Positions 17,071-24,901 of a stretch of 64,000 nt of DNA are shown one piece after another (positions within the stretch are counted from its first letter, which is position 1; each line of letters opens with the position of its first letter). The position numbers were made by a program, and so were the translations under genes. The notes under the pieces are model-generated. The model was given only the letters and a program-made list of their open reading frames with translations, was not told the origin of the DNA and made no database searches. This DNA is from JBBQRS01 sp038214535 (GTDB lineage: Bacteria; Chloroflexota; Anaerolineae; CG2-30-64-16), in NCBI GenBank assembly GCA_038214535.1, contig JBBQRS010000009.1:5062-69061 (forward strand), in the 5' to 3' direction.

Positions 17071-18183
17071 ATGCGCGCCGAAGACCATTCGCCTCCGGCC
17101 CCCAAACAGCCGCCCCGTGCCAAACGCGGGCTATGGCTGCTTGCAGCGCTCCTCTTACTACTTCAGATGCCGGGATGCGCCGCGCCACGGCGCGCGATGC
17201 CCACGCAACCATCATCGCAGATCACAGATACGGCCACCGCAACGGCCGCTGCACCGCGTGAAACCATAGCGCCCACGGTAACGGCAAGCCCCACCCTTGC
17301 GAAGACCGCCACCGCCACAGCGACCGCGGCAACTCCCGCAGACAAAATTATCATCCCCGAAACTTTGCGGGCGAAGATCGAGATTGTCTGGCCGCATGAC
17401 GGCGCCACGGTGCGAGAAGCGACGCAGGCCAACCTCACCGCGTATCTCATGGGTGTTGACTCCTACAAGTCCCCACCGTGCGCCTGGGAGCCCACGGTGC
17501 GCCTGTGGATGGCGCTGAACGCCGAACCGGCTCGCCCCATCGCCGTGGCGGAGAAGCGCATGTTGGACACCGGCGGGCGGGATTTCCCCGTCTGGGATTT
17601 CAACGATATTGACGTCAGCGCCGCGCGCGACCCCTTCAACAAGCTCACATTTTACGTCACTGTGGATGATGTGGATACTTACCATAACATATGGGTCCAC
17701 GCGCAGGACGCCCGCACCCTTCAAGCGCAACCCAACCAGCCAACCGAGTTGCTGTCACAACCGCCGCAGGAAGTGGACGCACGCATCAAGATCGTCTGGC
17801 CGCATGATGGCTTGTCGGTCGAACAGGCGGAACTGGCGAACATCACGGCGTCGCTGTTCAAAGCAGGCACGCTTTCGGCGATTTCAGGCGGAGCATCATG
17901 GAATCCCGCCGTTCGGCTCCATCGCTCGCTCAATGCGGACGCCGAATCGCCATCCGATCCGCCGATCACGGGTCAACGTCGCGCCATCCCAACCGAAACC
18001 GGCGCTGAGATGTGGGCCTGGGATTTCAACGATGTTGACGTGCGCGCCGCCCAGGACCGGTTGAACAAGCTCTACTTCTGGGTCAGCGTTGACGGCGTCG
18101 CGACGTTCCCAAATATCTGGACGCACGGCGCGGATACCCCCACCGTATTCCCGCAGGTAGACGTGCTGGAATCTTGCCGGTAG
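17071..18183 (+). CDS. Lipoprotein with two tandem homologous domains, unknown function
   Basis: Unrecognised 370-aa exported protein. After a basic N-terminus, a hydrophobic stretch ends in MPGC (Cys36), consistent with lipid attachment. A Thr/Ala-rich spacer runs to about residue 100. Two copies of a ~130-residue domain follow, starting near residues 103 and 240. Each begins IVWPHDG, contains ANLTAYL or ANITASL, then WDFND(I/V)DV, NKL-F-V-VD, and NIW(V/T)H. The strict order of motifs shows an internal duplication. The start at 17071 begins right after AAAGGACAGGGT. It faces the first C25 peptidase gene across only 18 bases and is divergent from a two-component system. Confidence 0.75.
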   Translation: MRAEDHSPPAPKQPPRAKRGLWLLAALLLLLQMPGCAAPRRAMPTQPSSQITDTATATAAAPRETIAPTVTASPTLAKTATATATAATPADKIIIPETLRAKIEIVWPHDGATVREATQANLTAYLMGVDSYKSPPCAWEPTVRLWMALNAEPARPIAVAEKRMLDTGGRDFPVWDFNDIDVSAARDPFNKLTFYVTVDDVDTYHNIWVHAQDARTLQAQPNQPTELLSQPPQEVDARIKIVWPHDGLSVEQAELANITASLFKAGTLSAISGGASWNPAVRLHRSLNADAESPSDPPITGQRRAIPTETGAEMWAWDFNDVDVRAAQDRLNKLYFWVSVDGVATFPNIWTHGADTPTVFPQVDVLESCR

Positions 18184-18196
18184 GCATTCCCGGCAA
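18174..18196. terminator. Short hairpin between convergent genes
   Basis: TTGCCGG (18174-18180) pairs perfectly with CCGGCAA (18190-18196). The stop codon of the lipoprotein gene lies in the loop. There is no clear T-run, so termination is uncertain. Confidence 0.35.
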
Positions 18197-18201
18197 ATTG
18201 C

Positions 18202-20400
18202 CTATCTCCGCAATTCCAGTGTGGGGTCACCCAATAAGTTAAAAGTCAGCAACACCTCGCGTACCCCCGCGGTCTGATCGGTAACGCTCGTCTGCGCCTG
18301 CAACACCGCGTCGCCCAGCCGGGCTGCGTTGTCCTGGCCGCCCGGCCTGATTGCCAGCGCGTCTGCCAGGGCCTGCGAAAGGGGTCTTTGATCCGCCAGC
18401 AACGCTGCGCCGGAGGGCACCAGCGCCGCGACTGCGCCGCCACCCGCGTGTCGCACCAGCGCCTCACCCAGCGATACGGTCGAGGGGTGTACGAAGAACC
18501 CGCTCAGGCACGTGACCGTGAAAACGACGGGCAGGCGATCTCCATTCTTCAACGCCGGTACATCCTCGACTTTCAGGATGCCTTCCTGCGCCCAGAGCGT
18601 CACGCTGCCGTGGCCGGTGTAACCCATCAGCCCGACCCCGGCGTCGAACGCGCCCAACACAGCCGTGCGCGCCGCGCTTCCATCGCCCGTCACCGGCGCG
18701 ACCTCGGCCTGAAACCCCGTCAGCCTCGCCCCGAACGCCTGCGCCTCGACCAGGAAGTCGGGATCATCGTTATCGGCGGGCAAAATTGCCTGGCGTCGCC
18801 ATCCGGCTGCTGCGTTGCCCTGCTCATAAGCGAGGGTCTTGGCGACCATCGCACGCACCTGTTCGGACGTCTGCGCCGGGAGCCGGCCCACCGCCATGAC
18901 TGGTTTCAACGATGGGGCGGCGTCGCCTGCCTTCAAGGTGATGCCATCTCCCTCAAAAACGGTGGGCGGCAACGCGTACCATACGTCTGATGCGGTCCAA
19001 CCCGTGTAGGTTGTGGCGATGAACTGGGCAGGGATGATATCCTTCTCGGCCCCAGCGAGATAGCCGGATGGATCGTAGGAGGCGTCGCCGACCAGAAGGA
19101 GATAGGCAGGGGCGGGCGCAGACCAATTTGCCCGCGCATATTGCACGAGGTCGCGGATTGCCGACGGGTCGGGCCGGCTGCGGCTGAACGCGTCATATAC
19201 CGCCGCCGCATCCAGCACGGCCACGCGCAGACCAGCCTTCTCGCGCGCCGCGATGAGCGGCTGGAGCGCCTCGCGGAACTCGGGCGCAGTTACGACGATC
19301 ACGTCTGCGCCGCCGGGCCACCCGGGCAGGCTGCCGGGTGCAACGCCCGCGATGGATGCGGGCTGGAGTAAGCCATCCTTGAGTGCAACCACGTAACGTC
19401 GCGCCGTCCCATCGGAGCCGAAGCGCAACGCGCCATCGGCAATCGCATATCCGGTCAGGGGTTGGGGCTGTGCGGGGTCGGTCACATCCCACACGGCGAG
19501 GTCATCGGGTTGCAATCGCCCGGCGGTCAACGCGACGCGGAAGCCGGACGCCTGGCCACCAAATTCCAGCGGTGCAGCGCCGGCGACGAGCGGGCGCTGA
19601 TAGGTCACTTCGGCCCAGTCCACCAGCACGGAATCGGCAGGCGCGCCCGTGTCGCCGGGCGCGGTGAGTTTGAGGCGATTTTCGCCGGGTTTCAGCAGGC
19701 CCGCGGGCAGCGGCAGCTCCACGAGGTGCGTGCCGCGGCCGTCCCACGTCGTTTCGCCCAGCGCGACGTCGTTCATCGTGAGGATGATCCGATGGTCGGG
19801 GTTGACCGGGGCCATGGACTCGGCCCACAGGCGCAGCCGGAGCAGGCCTTCCGCGGGCAGCGGGTCAACTATTGCGAACGGGATTTCAAAATCGGCGGGC
19901 GCAAAGAGCGAGGTCCAGAACCAGCGGTCGCCGCCCGGCTCGGCATCGGGCAGGTAACGCTTTTGCTCCTCCGCGCGCACCGTGACCCAACCCGTATCGG
20001 TCAGATTGGCGTCCGCGGGCGGGGGGGCCGGTTGCGCTGCCGCTGACCCCTGACCGGCCGCCAGCCGGTACACATTGCGGTAAGATTGGCCCGGACGGCG
20101 ATTCGCCCGGCCATAGAAGCGCACGGCGGCTTGTTCGTCCTCTCCCACGCGTTCCAGGGCGACGGGGCGACCATCCACGCTCAGGGACAACCCGGCGGCA
20201 TCTGTTACGGCCAACCCTGTGTTGCGTAGGGCGTCGAGCGAGAGGGAATACAGGCCATCTTCTCCGATCACCAGTTTGACGGCGGCGATGGTCTGCGGCG
20301 CGGGCGGGGTCTGCGGGGTCTTCGACGTGCAGGCGGCGACCGCAAGCAAGAGCAGGAGCGGCAAAATCCACTTCCGCCGCAGGGCGCGTGGGGGCGTCAT
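18202..20400 (-). CDS. Gingipain-like C25 cysteine peptidase, lipoprotein
   Basis: Exported 732-aa protein with a caspase-like C25 fold. The signal peptide ends at Cys24 (AVAAC), so it is predicted to be lipid-anchored. The N-terminal half is beta-rich. The peptidase part shows AYLLLVGDASYDP, VGRLPAQTSEQVRAMV, the catalytic His597 in GYTGHGS and Cys631 in TVTCLSGFF. The C-terminus has an immunoglobulin-like end (LTFNLLGDPTLELR). C25 enzymes include gingipains and the PorU sortase of Bacteroidota. Start 20400 is chosen because it gives the signal peptide; a longer in-frame extension to 20451 would hide it and overlap the upstream gene. It is last in a 13-kb minus-strand cluster that holds a second C25 gene. 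Confidence 0.85.
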   Translation of the reverse strand: MTPPRALRRKWILPLLLLLAVAACTSKTPQTPPAPQTIAAVKLVIGEDGLYSLSLDALRNTGLAVTDAAGLSLSVDGRPVALERVGEDEQAAVRFYGRANRRPGQSYRNVYRLAAGQGSAAAQPAPPPADANLTDTGWVTVRAEEQKRYLPDAEPGGDRWFWTSLFAPADFEIPFAIVDPLPAEGLLRLRLWAESMAPVNPDHRIILTMNDVALGETTWDGRGTHLVELPLPAGLLKPGENRLKLTAPGDTGAPADSVLVDWAEVTYQRPLVAGAAPLEFGGQASGFRVALTAGRLQPDDLAVWDVTDPAQPQPLTGYAIADGALRFGSDGTARRYVVALKDGLLQPASIAGVAPGSLPGWPGGADVIVVTAPEFREALQPLIAAREKAGLRVAVLDAAAVYDAFSRSRPDPSAIRDLVQYARANWSAPAPAYLLLVGDASYDPSGYLAGAEKDIIPAQFIATTYTGWTASDVWYALPPTVFEGDGITLKAGDAAPSLKPVMAVGRLPAQTSEQVRAMVAKTLAYEQGNAAAGWRRQAILPADNDDPDFLVEAQAFGARLTGFQAEVAPVTGDGSAARTAVLGAFDAGVGLMGYTGHGSVTLWAQEGILKVEDVPALKNGDRLPVVFTVTCLSGFFVHPSTVSLGEALVRHAGGGAVAALVPSGAALLADQRPLSQALADALAIRPGGQDNAARLGDAVLQAQTSVTDQTAGVREVLLTFNLLGDPTLELRR

Positions 20401-20410
20401 GGCAGGTATC

Positions 20411-21385
20411 TCAGGGACGGCGCATGCGAAGCGCGGTCGCCGCGACCACACCGAGCGTTACGCCGACGGCCAGTGTCAGGGCGATCACCACCCCGATGGG
20501 CAGCCCCCCTTTGCTGCTTGCGTTCGTGTTCGCTATCGGGACCTGCGCATCGGTGGGCGTGTCCGCGGAAGCTTCGCTTCGCGCGGCAAATACTACCGGC
20601 GCAGGGGTCAGGGTCGGTGTTACGGTTGGGCGCGGCGTGTGCGACGGAGTTGCGGTCGGCGTTTCCGTGGGTAAGGGGGTGGGCGAAGGCGTCGGGATGG
20701 GCTGCGTTGCGGTCGCGGGCAATGGGATCGCTGCGAGGACCGGTTCGCCGGTCGGCCTGGTGACGACCCCCGGGCCGGGCTTCGGCGCCGGGACCGCGGG
20801 CACAACCGGCTGCTGAGGTTGCACCGGTGGAATGAGCGTCGCGGGCATCGGCGTCGGTGGTATGGGGGTGTTCGTATAGCGTCGCGTGGCGGTTGGCGGG
20901 TCGGTGCTGGTGGCTGTACCGGCAACATAGACCCAGCGGGTTGAAGTGGCGTTCGTCGTGCCGCCGGGATTCACGGGGCCATGCCACGACGAACCGCCCG
21001 CAGAGGTCAGCTCTTCCAGCCGGTAGTAGTAATTACGCCCTGCGATCAGCTCCGACGCGGGGTCTGTGTAGCTGTAGGTCGCGCCGGTGACGCTGTTGCC
21101 CTGCGCCTGTTGCGTGGCGACTACTTGCCCCACCATGTTCGGGCTTTCAGACCGATAGACGCGAAACGCCACCGTATCAATTTCGGTCGCGGTCTCCCAC
21201 TCCACGAGGATGGAGCCGTCGCCCTGGCGTGTGGCCTTGAAGCTTTTGAGGGTGACCGACGCATCCACGCGATGCAGGGTTACCCCCGAGAGAAGCACCG
21301 TCACGGCCAGCAACATCACTGCCCAGACCCACATGACCGCGCGTCGCCCATTGTGAAAGTGTTTACGAGAATCCATATCCATCAT
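20411..21385 (-). CDS. Fn3-like domain protein with stalk and C-terminal membrane anchor
   Basis: Surface protein of about 324 aa. A hydrophobic N-terminal segment (residues ~18-35) precedes one fibronectin-III-like domain (about 43-145; VEWETATEIDTVAFRVYRS and AGRNYYYRLEEL). A Thr/Pro-rich stalk runs to ~285. A C-terminal helix (~292-315) then ends in the basic tail RMRRP. The order stalk, GLPIGV, helix, basic tail resembles a cell-wall sorting signal without a true LPxTG. ATG 21385 is a best guess; TTG 21397 and ATGs 21382 and 21376 are possible. It lies between two C25 peptidases and ends 10 bases before one of them, so they are surely co-transcribed. A relative is at 24456. Confidence 0.72.
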   Translation of the reverse strand: MMDMDSRKHFHNGRRAVMWVWAVMLLAVTVLLSGVTLHRVDASVTLKSFKATRQGDGSILVEWETATEIDTVAFRVYRSESPNMVGQVVATQQAQGNSVTGATYSYTDPASELIAGRNYYYRLEELTSAGGSSWHGPVNPGGTTNATSTRWVYVAGTATSTDPPTATRRYTNTPIPPTPMPATLIPPVQPQQPVVPAVPAPKPGPGVVTRPTGEPVLAAIPLPATATQPIPTPSPTPLPTETPTATPSHTPRPTVTPTLTPAPVVFAARSEASADTPTDAQVPIANTNASSKGGLPIGVVIALTLAVGVTLGVVAATALRMRRP

Positions 21386-21520
21386 CTTGCCTGCCAACCG
21401 CGCCGCTCCACATCATCCTCAATACAATAAGAACCTGGCCGAAAACTCCGTAGTTTAGCCCCTCATGGGCGTTGGCGACGGGTACAAGGCCCTAAGCTAC
21501 GATTCGGATAGACACAAACT

Positions 21521-23830
21521 TCAACGCAACACGTGCGGCAGATACGTCCATTCTTTGCCTGACGGCAATCGCATTGCCGGATCGCCATACAACGTCATGG
21601 TTGCCAGTACATAGTTATCCCCGTACTGGCGATAGAATTGCTCTTTCGCCAACTGAAGCGCCATGCCCAGCTCTGGCACATCGTTCCGGAACAGCTCGGT
21701 CATCACCAGCTTTCGGAGGTTCTGCTGATCGGGGGCCAGCCCCCGGCCGGTCGCCGAGATCGCCGCAATGGAACCCCCACCCTGTCGCAACAGCATGGTC
21801 TCCGCCATGCTGGGCGTCCCGGGATAGGCGAAGTACCCATCCAGACAGTTGAGCGTCATCACCACCGGCAGAGCACCGCCGTTTTGTAACCCTGCAACGT
21901 CTATTGTACGCCAGATTTGCTCATGCGCCCAACTCGTGATCTCACCATGCCCGGTATAGTGGAGCATGAACGCCCCGCTCTGGATCGCGTTGGCGATGGC
22001 CTGACGCGCGGCGTCGGCGTTTGGGATGGCCGGGGTGTTCAGGTAAATCCGCTCGGCATACTGGTCGCGCGGGAGATCATCACGAATGATCTCATCGGAT
22101 AGCGCCTGAAAGTTGCCGGCGTAATCGGGACCGTTGCTGTCGGTGTTGTCGGCCACAAATATCGAACGGCGCTGCCAGCGCGCCAGTCGCAGCGAATCGT
22201 CATAGGCAATGATCTTGCCGACCACCGTGTTGGCTTCGGCCAGCGTGTTTGCCGGGATGCGCCCGACGGCATATTCGGAGCGTCCGTCGCCGTTGGTGTC
22301 GCCGTACAGCGCATCGGCGGGCGCCTCGCCCTGCCACGGGTCCACGAAAGCGAGATAAGGCGGCACGAGATTCGGCGCGGGCGGATACTTCGCCGGGTTG
22401 TACCCCTTGAAATTCCAGTGCCCATCTCCGAGCAACGTCAAGTACCTGGGCGACGCGCCTTCCCAGTGCGTTTGGGCCCAGGCCAGCATGGCCGGCACGG
22501 CGCGCGGGTGATAAATCCCGTCATTGAATTCGTCCACCACATCGCGGAACAGCGCCACGATGGGACGACGGCCATGACTGATATGCCAGTTTGCCAGGGT
22601 TTGCGCCGCGGGCAACAGACTTTCGTCGGTCACGATCACCACATCCGCGCCGCCGGCCGGCGCGCGTAGCGTCGTTGGGGGCCGCAGCCGCACCGACGCG
22701 GGCGCGTTCAGCGTCTCGACCGTTTGCAGCCAGGAGCGCGAGCTTGCGCCATCCTCGACGCGGAAGCGCGCCTGGAGGCCGCCCGCGCCGGGCTGGAACG
22801 CCGCGCCCGTCAACCGGCGCGGCGATGCCGGCGTCGAGATGTCCCAGACCTCAACCTGATCGTTCGGCCAGCCCGAAGTCAGATATTCGTGCGTCCCCGG
22901 TGACTCGGCAGTGAAGCTCAGGCGGCCCGCATTGGCCCGGAAAAGCCGCCGATAATCCAGCTCTAGATAGTTGACATAAACATCATCCACGACCAGATTC
23001 GCCGGGACGAGCGCGCTCACCGCCGCCGTGTTCGCGCCTGCGGCCAGCAGCCCGCCCGGTACGTTGGTCTGGAAGACCCTACGCACTTTGCCGTCCCAGC
23101 TTTCATCGAGCAGCGGCGCGCCGTTAAGAGTGATCGTCGTGCGATGATCGGGGGCGTAGTTGTTGTTATAGCCGCGCGCAACCACTTCCACGCGCAGGGT
23201 CGCCGCGGCGCTGGGCGCAGGGTCGGGGACAAAGAGGCTCAGGTTGGCGGTCGCCGGGGCCGTGACGGCGGTCAGTCGCGCCCAGAACCATGTATCTTGC
23301 GTATCCAGCTTGAGCGTGTCCAGCGACCACCACTCCAGCGATTCTTCGGCGTGCAGGGTGTCGGGGAAATCGGCCGGCGGGGTGAGGTTGCCCTGCGGCG
23401 CGGCGGCAATGTCAAGGACGCGCGGCCCAGGCGCGCCGCCCATGTCCAGCCAGTAAACGCGTTCATCGGTATATTTTTGCTGCATCTCCGGGCCGCGAAA
23501 ACGTTGGCCGTAGAAGATCAGCCGGTCATCGGGATCGAAGCGGCCATCGGCCTCGCCCGTGACGCGCACGGCCACCGGTTGCCCCATGCTGCTCAGCGCG
23601 AACGTCAGCGGGTTGACGGAAGCTGGGTCAATGCCTGCGGCGGCCAAGTCTTGCGGGCGTAGGACGGTGAGGCCGTCCGTGGTCACGCCGATGCGGAGGC
23701 GTGTGGTTCCATCCGGTTGGGCGAGGTTTGGTTGGGCATGGCCGGTTGGGGCAGGAAGGAGGGCGGCGAGGACGGCGACAAGAACGAACGCGCGGATCAG
23801 GCGCAATGTAAATTGGCGGGTTTGATTCAT
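21521..23830 (-). CDS. Gingipain-like C25 cysteine peptidase, secreted
   Basis: Second C25-family protein, 769 aa, paralogous to the gene at 18202. A Sec signal peptide (residues 1-32, ending PTGHA) has no lipobox, so it is predicted to be released or held otherwise. The shared N-terminal half has RLRIGVTTDGL and GRFDPDDRLIFYGQRF. The peptidase domain contains GGADVVIVTDESLLPAA, RYLTLLGDGHWNFKGY, YAVGRIPANTLAEAN, the catalytic His628 in HYTGHGE and Cys662 in LNCLDGYF. The spacing of His to Cys is 34 residues in both paralogues. The C-terminus ends in an LYGDPAMRLP element like that of the other copy. Substrate unknown; a role in processing or sorting of surface proteins is inferred. Confidence 0.87.
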   Translation of the reverse strand: MNQTRQFTLRLIRAFVLVAVLAALLPAPTGHAQPNLAQPDGTTRLRIGVTTDGLTVLRPQDLAAAGIDPASVNPLTFALSSMGQPVAVRVTGEADGRFDPDDRLIFYGQRFRGPEMQQKYTDERVYWLDMGGAPGPRVLDIAAAPQGNLTPPADFPDTLHAEESLEWWSLDTLKLDTQDTWFWARLTAVTAPATANLSLFVPDPAPSAAATLRVEVVARGYNNNYAPDHRTTITLNGAPLLDESWDGKVRRVFQTNVPGGLLAAGANTAAVSALVPANLVVDDVYVNYLELDYRRLFRANAGRLSFTAESPGTHEYLTSGWPNDQVEVWDISTPASPRRLTGAAFQPGAGGLQARFRVEDGASSRSWLQTVETLNAPASVRLRPPTTLRAPAGGADVVIVTDESLLPAAQTLANWHISHGRRPIVALFRDVVDEFNDGIYHPRAVPAMLAWAQTHWEGASPRYLTLLGDGHWNFKGYNPAKYPPAPNLVPPYLAFVDPWQGEAPADALYGDTNGDGRSEYAVGRIPANTLAEANTVVGKIIAYDDSLRLARWQRRSIFVADNTDSNGPDYAGNFQALSDEIIRDDLPRDQYAERIYLNTPAIPNADAARQAIANAIQSGAFMLHYTGHGEITSWAHEQIWRTIDVAGLQNGGALPVVMTLNCLDGYFAYPGTPSMAETMLLRQGGGSIAAISATGRGLAPDQQNLRKLVMTELFRNDVPELGMALQLAKEQFYRQYGDNYVLATMTLYGDPAMRLPSGKEWTYLPHVLR

Positions 23831-23842
23831 AGAGGAAACATT

Positions 23843-24466
23843 TTACCGCGTGGAGGTCTTGTATGCAAAGATGCCCTGTCGTATCGCCCCAACCAGCGTG
23901 TCAAATGGGGGCTGGGTCATCTTGCGGCCCCTCTGACTCAGCGACTCAAACAGCGTCTTGCGCAGGCCATAGCTGATTTCGAGCTGGCAGCCCTGCCCGG
24001 TCGCGCCCCGATTGCAGATGTTGTCCGGCTCCTGTCCTGCGAGGTCGCGGTTGATGGTTCCGCGAGTGGTGAAACCCGCGGCCATCAGGGCGTCCATCAT
24101 GTGGCGACTCAGTTCAACATTGCGCCCACCCAGATAGATGACCGGTTCTTCACCCGCGCAACCGTGGAGGGCCAACACAACACGGTGTTTTGCAACAAGT
24201 TCCCGGCATGACGGTTCGTCAAATCGCGTGCTGGTGATGTGCAGCATTTCGTTACGACGCAATTTCACGCCCTCGAAGCAGTAGAACGAATACGATTCCC
24301 CTGCGACCGCCCGGGCGATCTCACCGGTTCCCGGTTCGATGCCGCCGGCATGGGGCGCAACGATGATGACCGGCGCAAGACGTTCACGATCCGTGATGCG
24401 ATAGTCCTGGCCAACGACTTCAACGGACGCTAAATCGGCGAAGCGCGCGTAACGGTCACGAGGCAT
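23843..24466 (-). CDS. Poly-gamma-glutamate hydrolase-like zinc enzyme
   Basis: Protein of 207 aa resembling the PghP/YmaC family (DUF867), zinc-dependent amidohydrolases that cleave poly-gamma-glutamate. Matching blocks are VIIVAPHAGGIEPGTGEIA, where His and Glu are zinc ligands, then SYSFYCFEGVK, LHITSTRFDEP, VVLALHGC, VYLGGRN-type IYLGGRNVEL, NRGATGQGCQLEIS, and LRKTLFES. No signal peptide is visible, so it would act in the cytoplasm or be exported by another path. It sits inside the C25/Fn3 cluster and overlaps the preceding lipoprotein gene by 11 bases. In known cases such enzymes are phage- or capsule-related. Here no phage genes surround it. Confidence 0.82.
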   Translation of the reverse strand: MPRDRYARFADLASVEVVGQDYRITDRERLAPVIIVAPHAGGIEPGTGEIARAVAGESYSFYCFEGVKLRRNEMLHITSTRFDEPSCRELVAKHRVVLALHGCAGEEPVIYLGGRNVELSRHMMDALMAAGFTTRGTINRDLAGQEPDNICNRGATGQGCQLEISYGLRKTLFESLSQRGRKMTQPPFDTLVGAIRQGIFAYKTSTR

Positions 24467-24890
24467 TGGCGTTTGCGGCGCGCTGCTGACCCCCGCGCAC
24501 CCATAGGAAGATCACGAATCCGGCCAGCCCGCCCAGAATCAGCGCGTGCCGCCAATCGAACGCGGAAGTTCGGCTTGCCACCGGCCCGTGCAGGTTGACT
24601 GCCCCGGATTTCTCGATCTCCTGGAGCTGATAGTAATACGTCACGCCGGGCCGCGCGGTCGTATCCTCGAAGGTGTATTCCCCGCCGACCAGTGGATCGC
24701 TCGCCGGGGGGATGAGTTGCGGGTTGACCTTCACGTCGAACGGCCCATCCGGCGATTCGCCCCGATACAGGTTGAAGCCCGCCGTGTTGATCTCGCTCTC
24801 GGTGCTCCATTCCACCCGCACCGATGAAGTGCAGCCGGCGAGCAGCAGGGCCAGGAGGAGCCACATGACAGGGCGCGGCGCGCGTGACAT
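24456..24890 (-). CDS. Fn3-like domain lipoprotein with C-terminal helix
   Basis: Small exported protein of 144 aa. The signal MSRAPRPVMWLLLALLLAGC has a clear lipobox (Cys20). A single Fn3-like domain follows (VRVEWSTESEINTAGFNLYR, then GVTYYYQLQEIEKSG). A C-terminal hydrophobic helix (ALILGGLAGFVIFLWV) and a short basic tail complete it. The Fn3 part is clearly related to that of the protein at 20411 (VEWETATEIDTVAFRVYR). A protein with both a lipid anchor and a C-terminal helix would be held at two points. I chose ATG 24890 because it gives the signal peptide. It overlaps the next gene by 11 bases and starts 12 bases after the DUF4012 gene ends. Confidence 0.78.
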   Translation of the reverse strand: MSRAPRPVMWLLLALLLAGCTSSVRVEWSTESEINTAGFNLYRGESPDGPFDVKVNPQLIPPASDPLVGGEYTFEDTTARPGVTYYYQLQEIEKSGAVNLHGPVASRTSAFDWRHALILGGLAGFVIFLWVRGGQQRAANANAS

Positions 24891-24901
24891 AGAGCGCAAG
24901 C

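Noticed and set aside
18202..23830. A true type IX secretion system
   Set aside because: C25 peptidases resemble PorU, but no other Por or Spr component is present and the organism appears to lack a Bacteroidota-type outer membrane.
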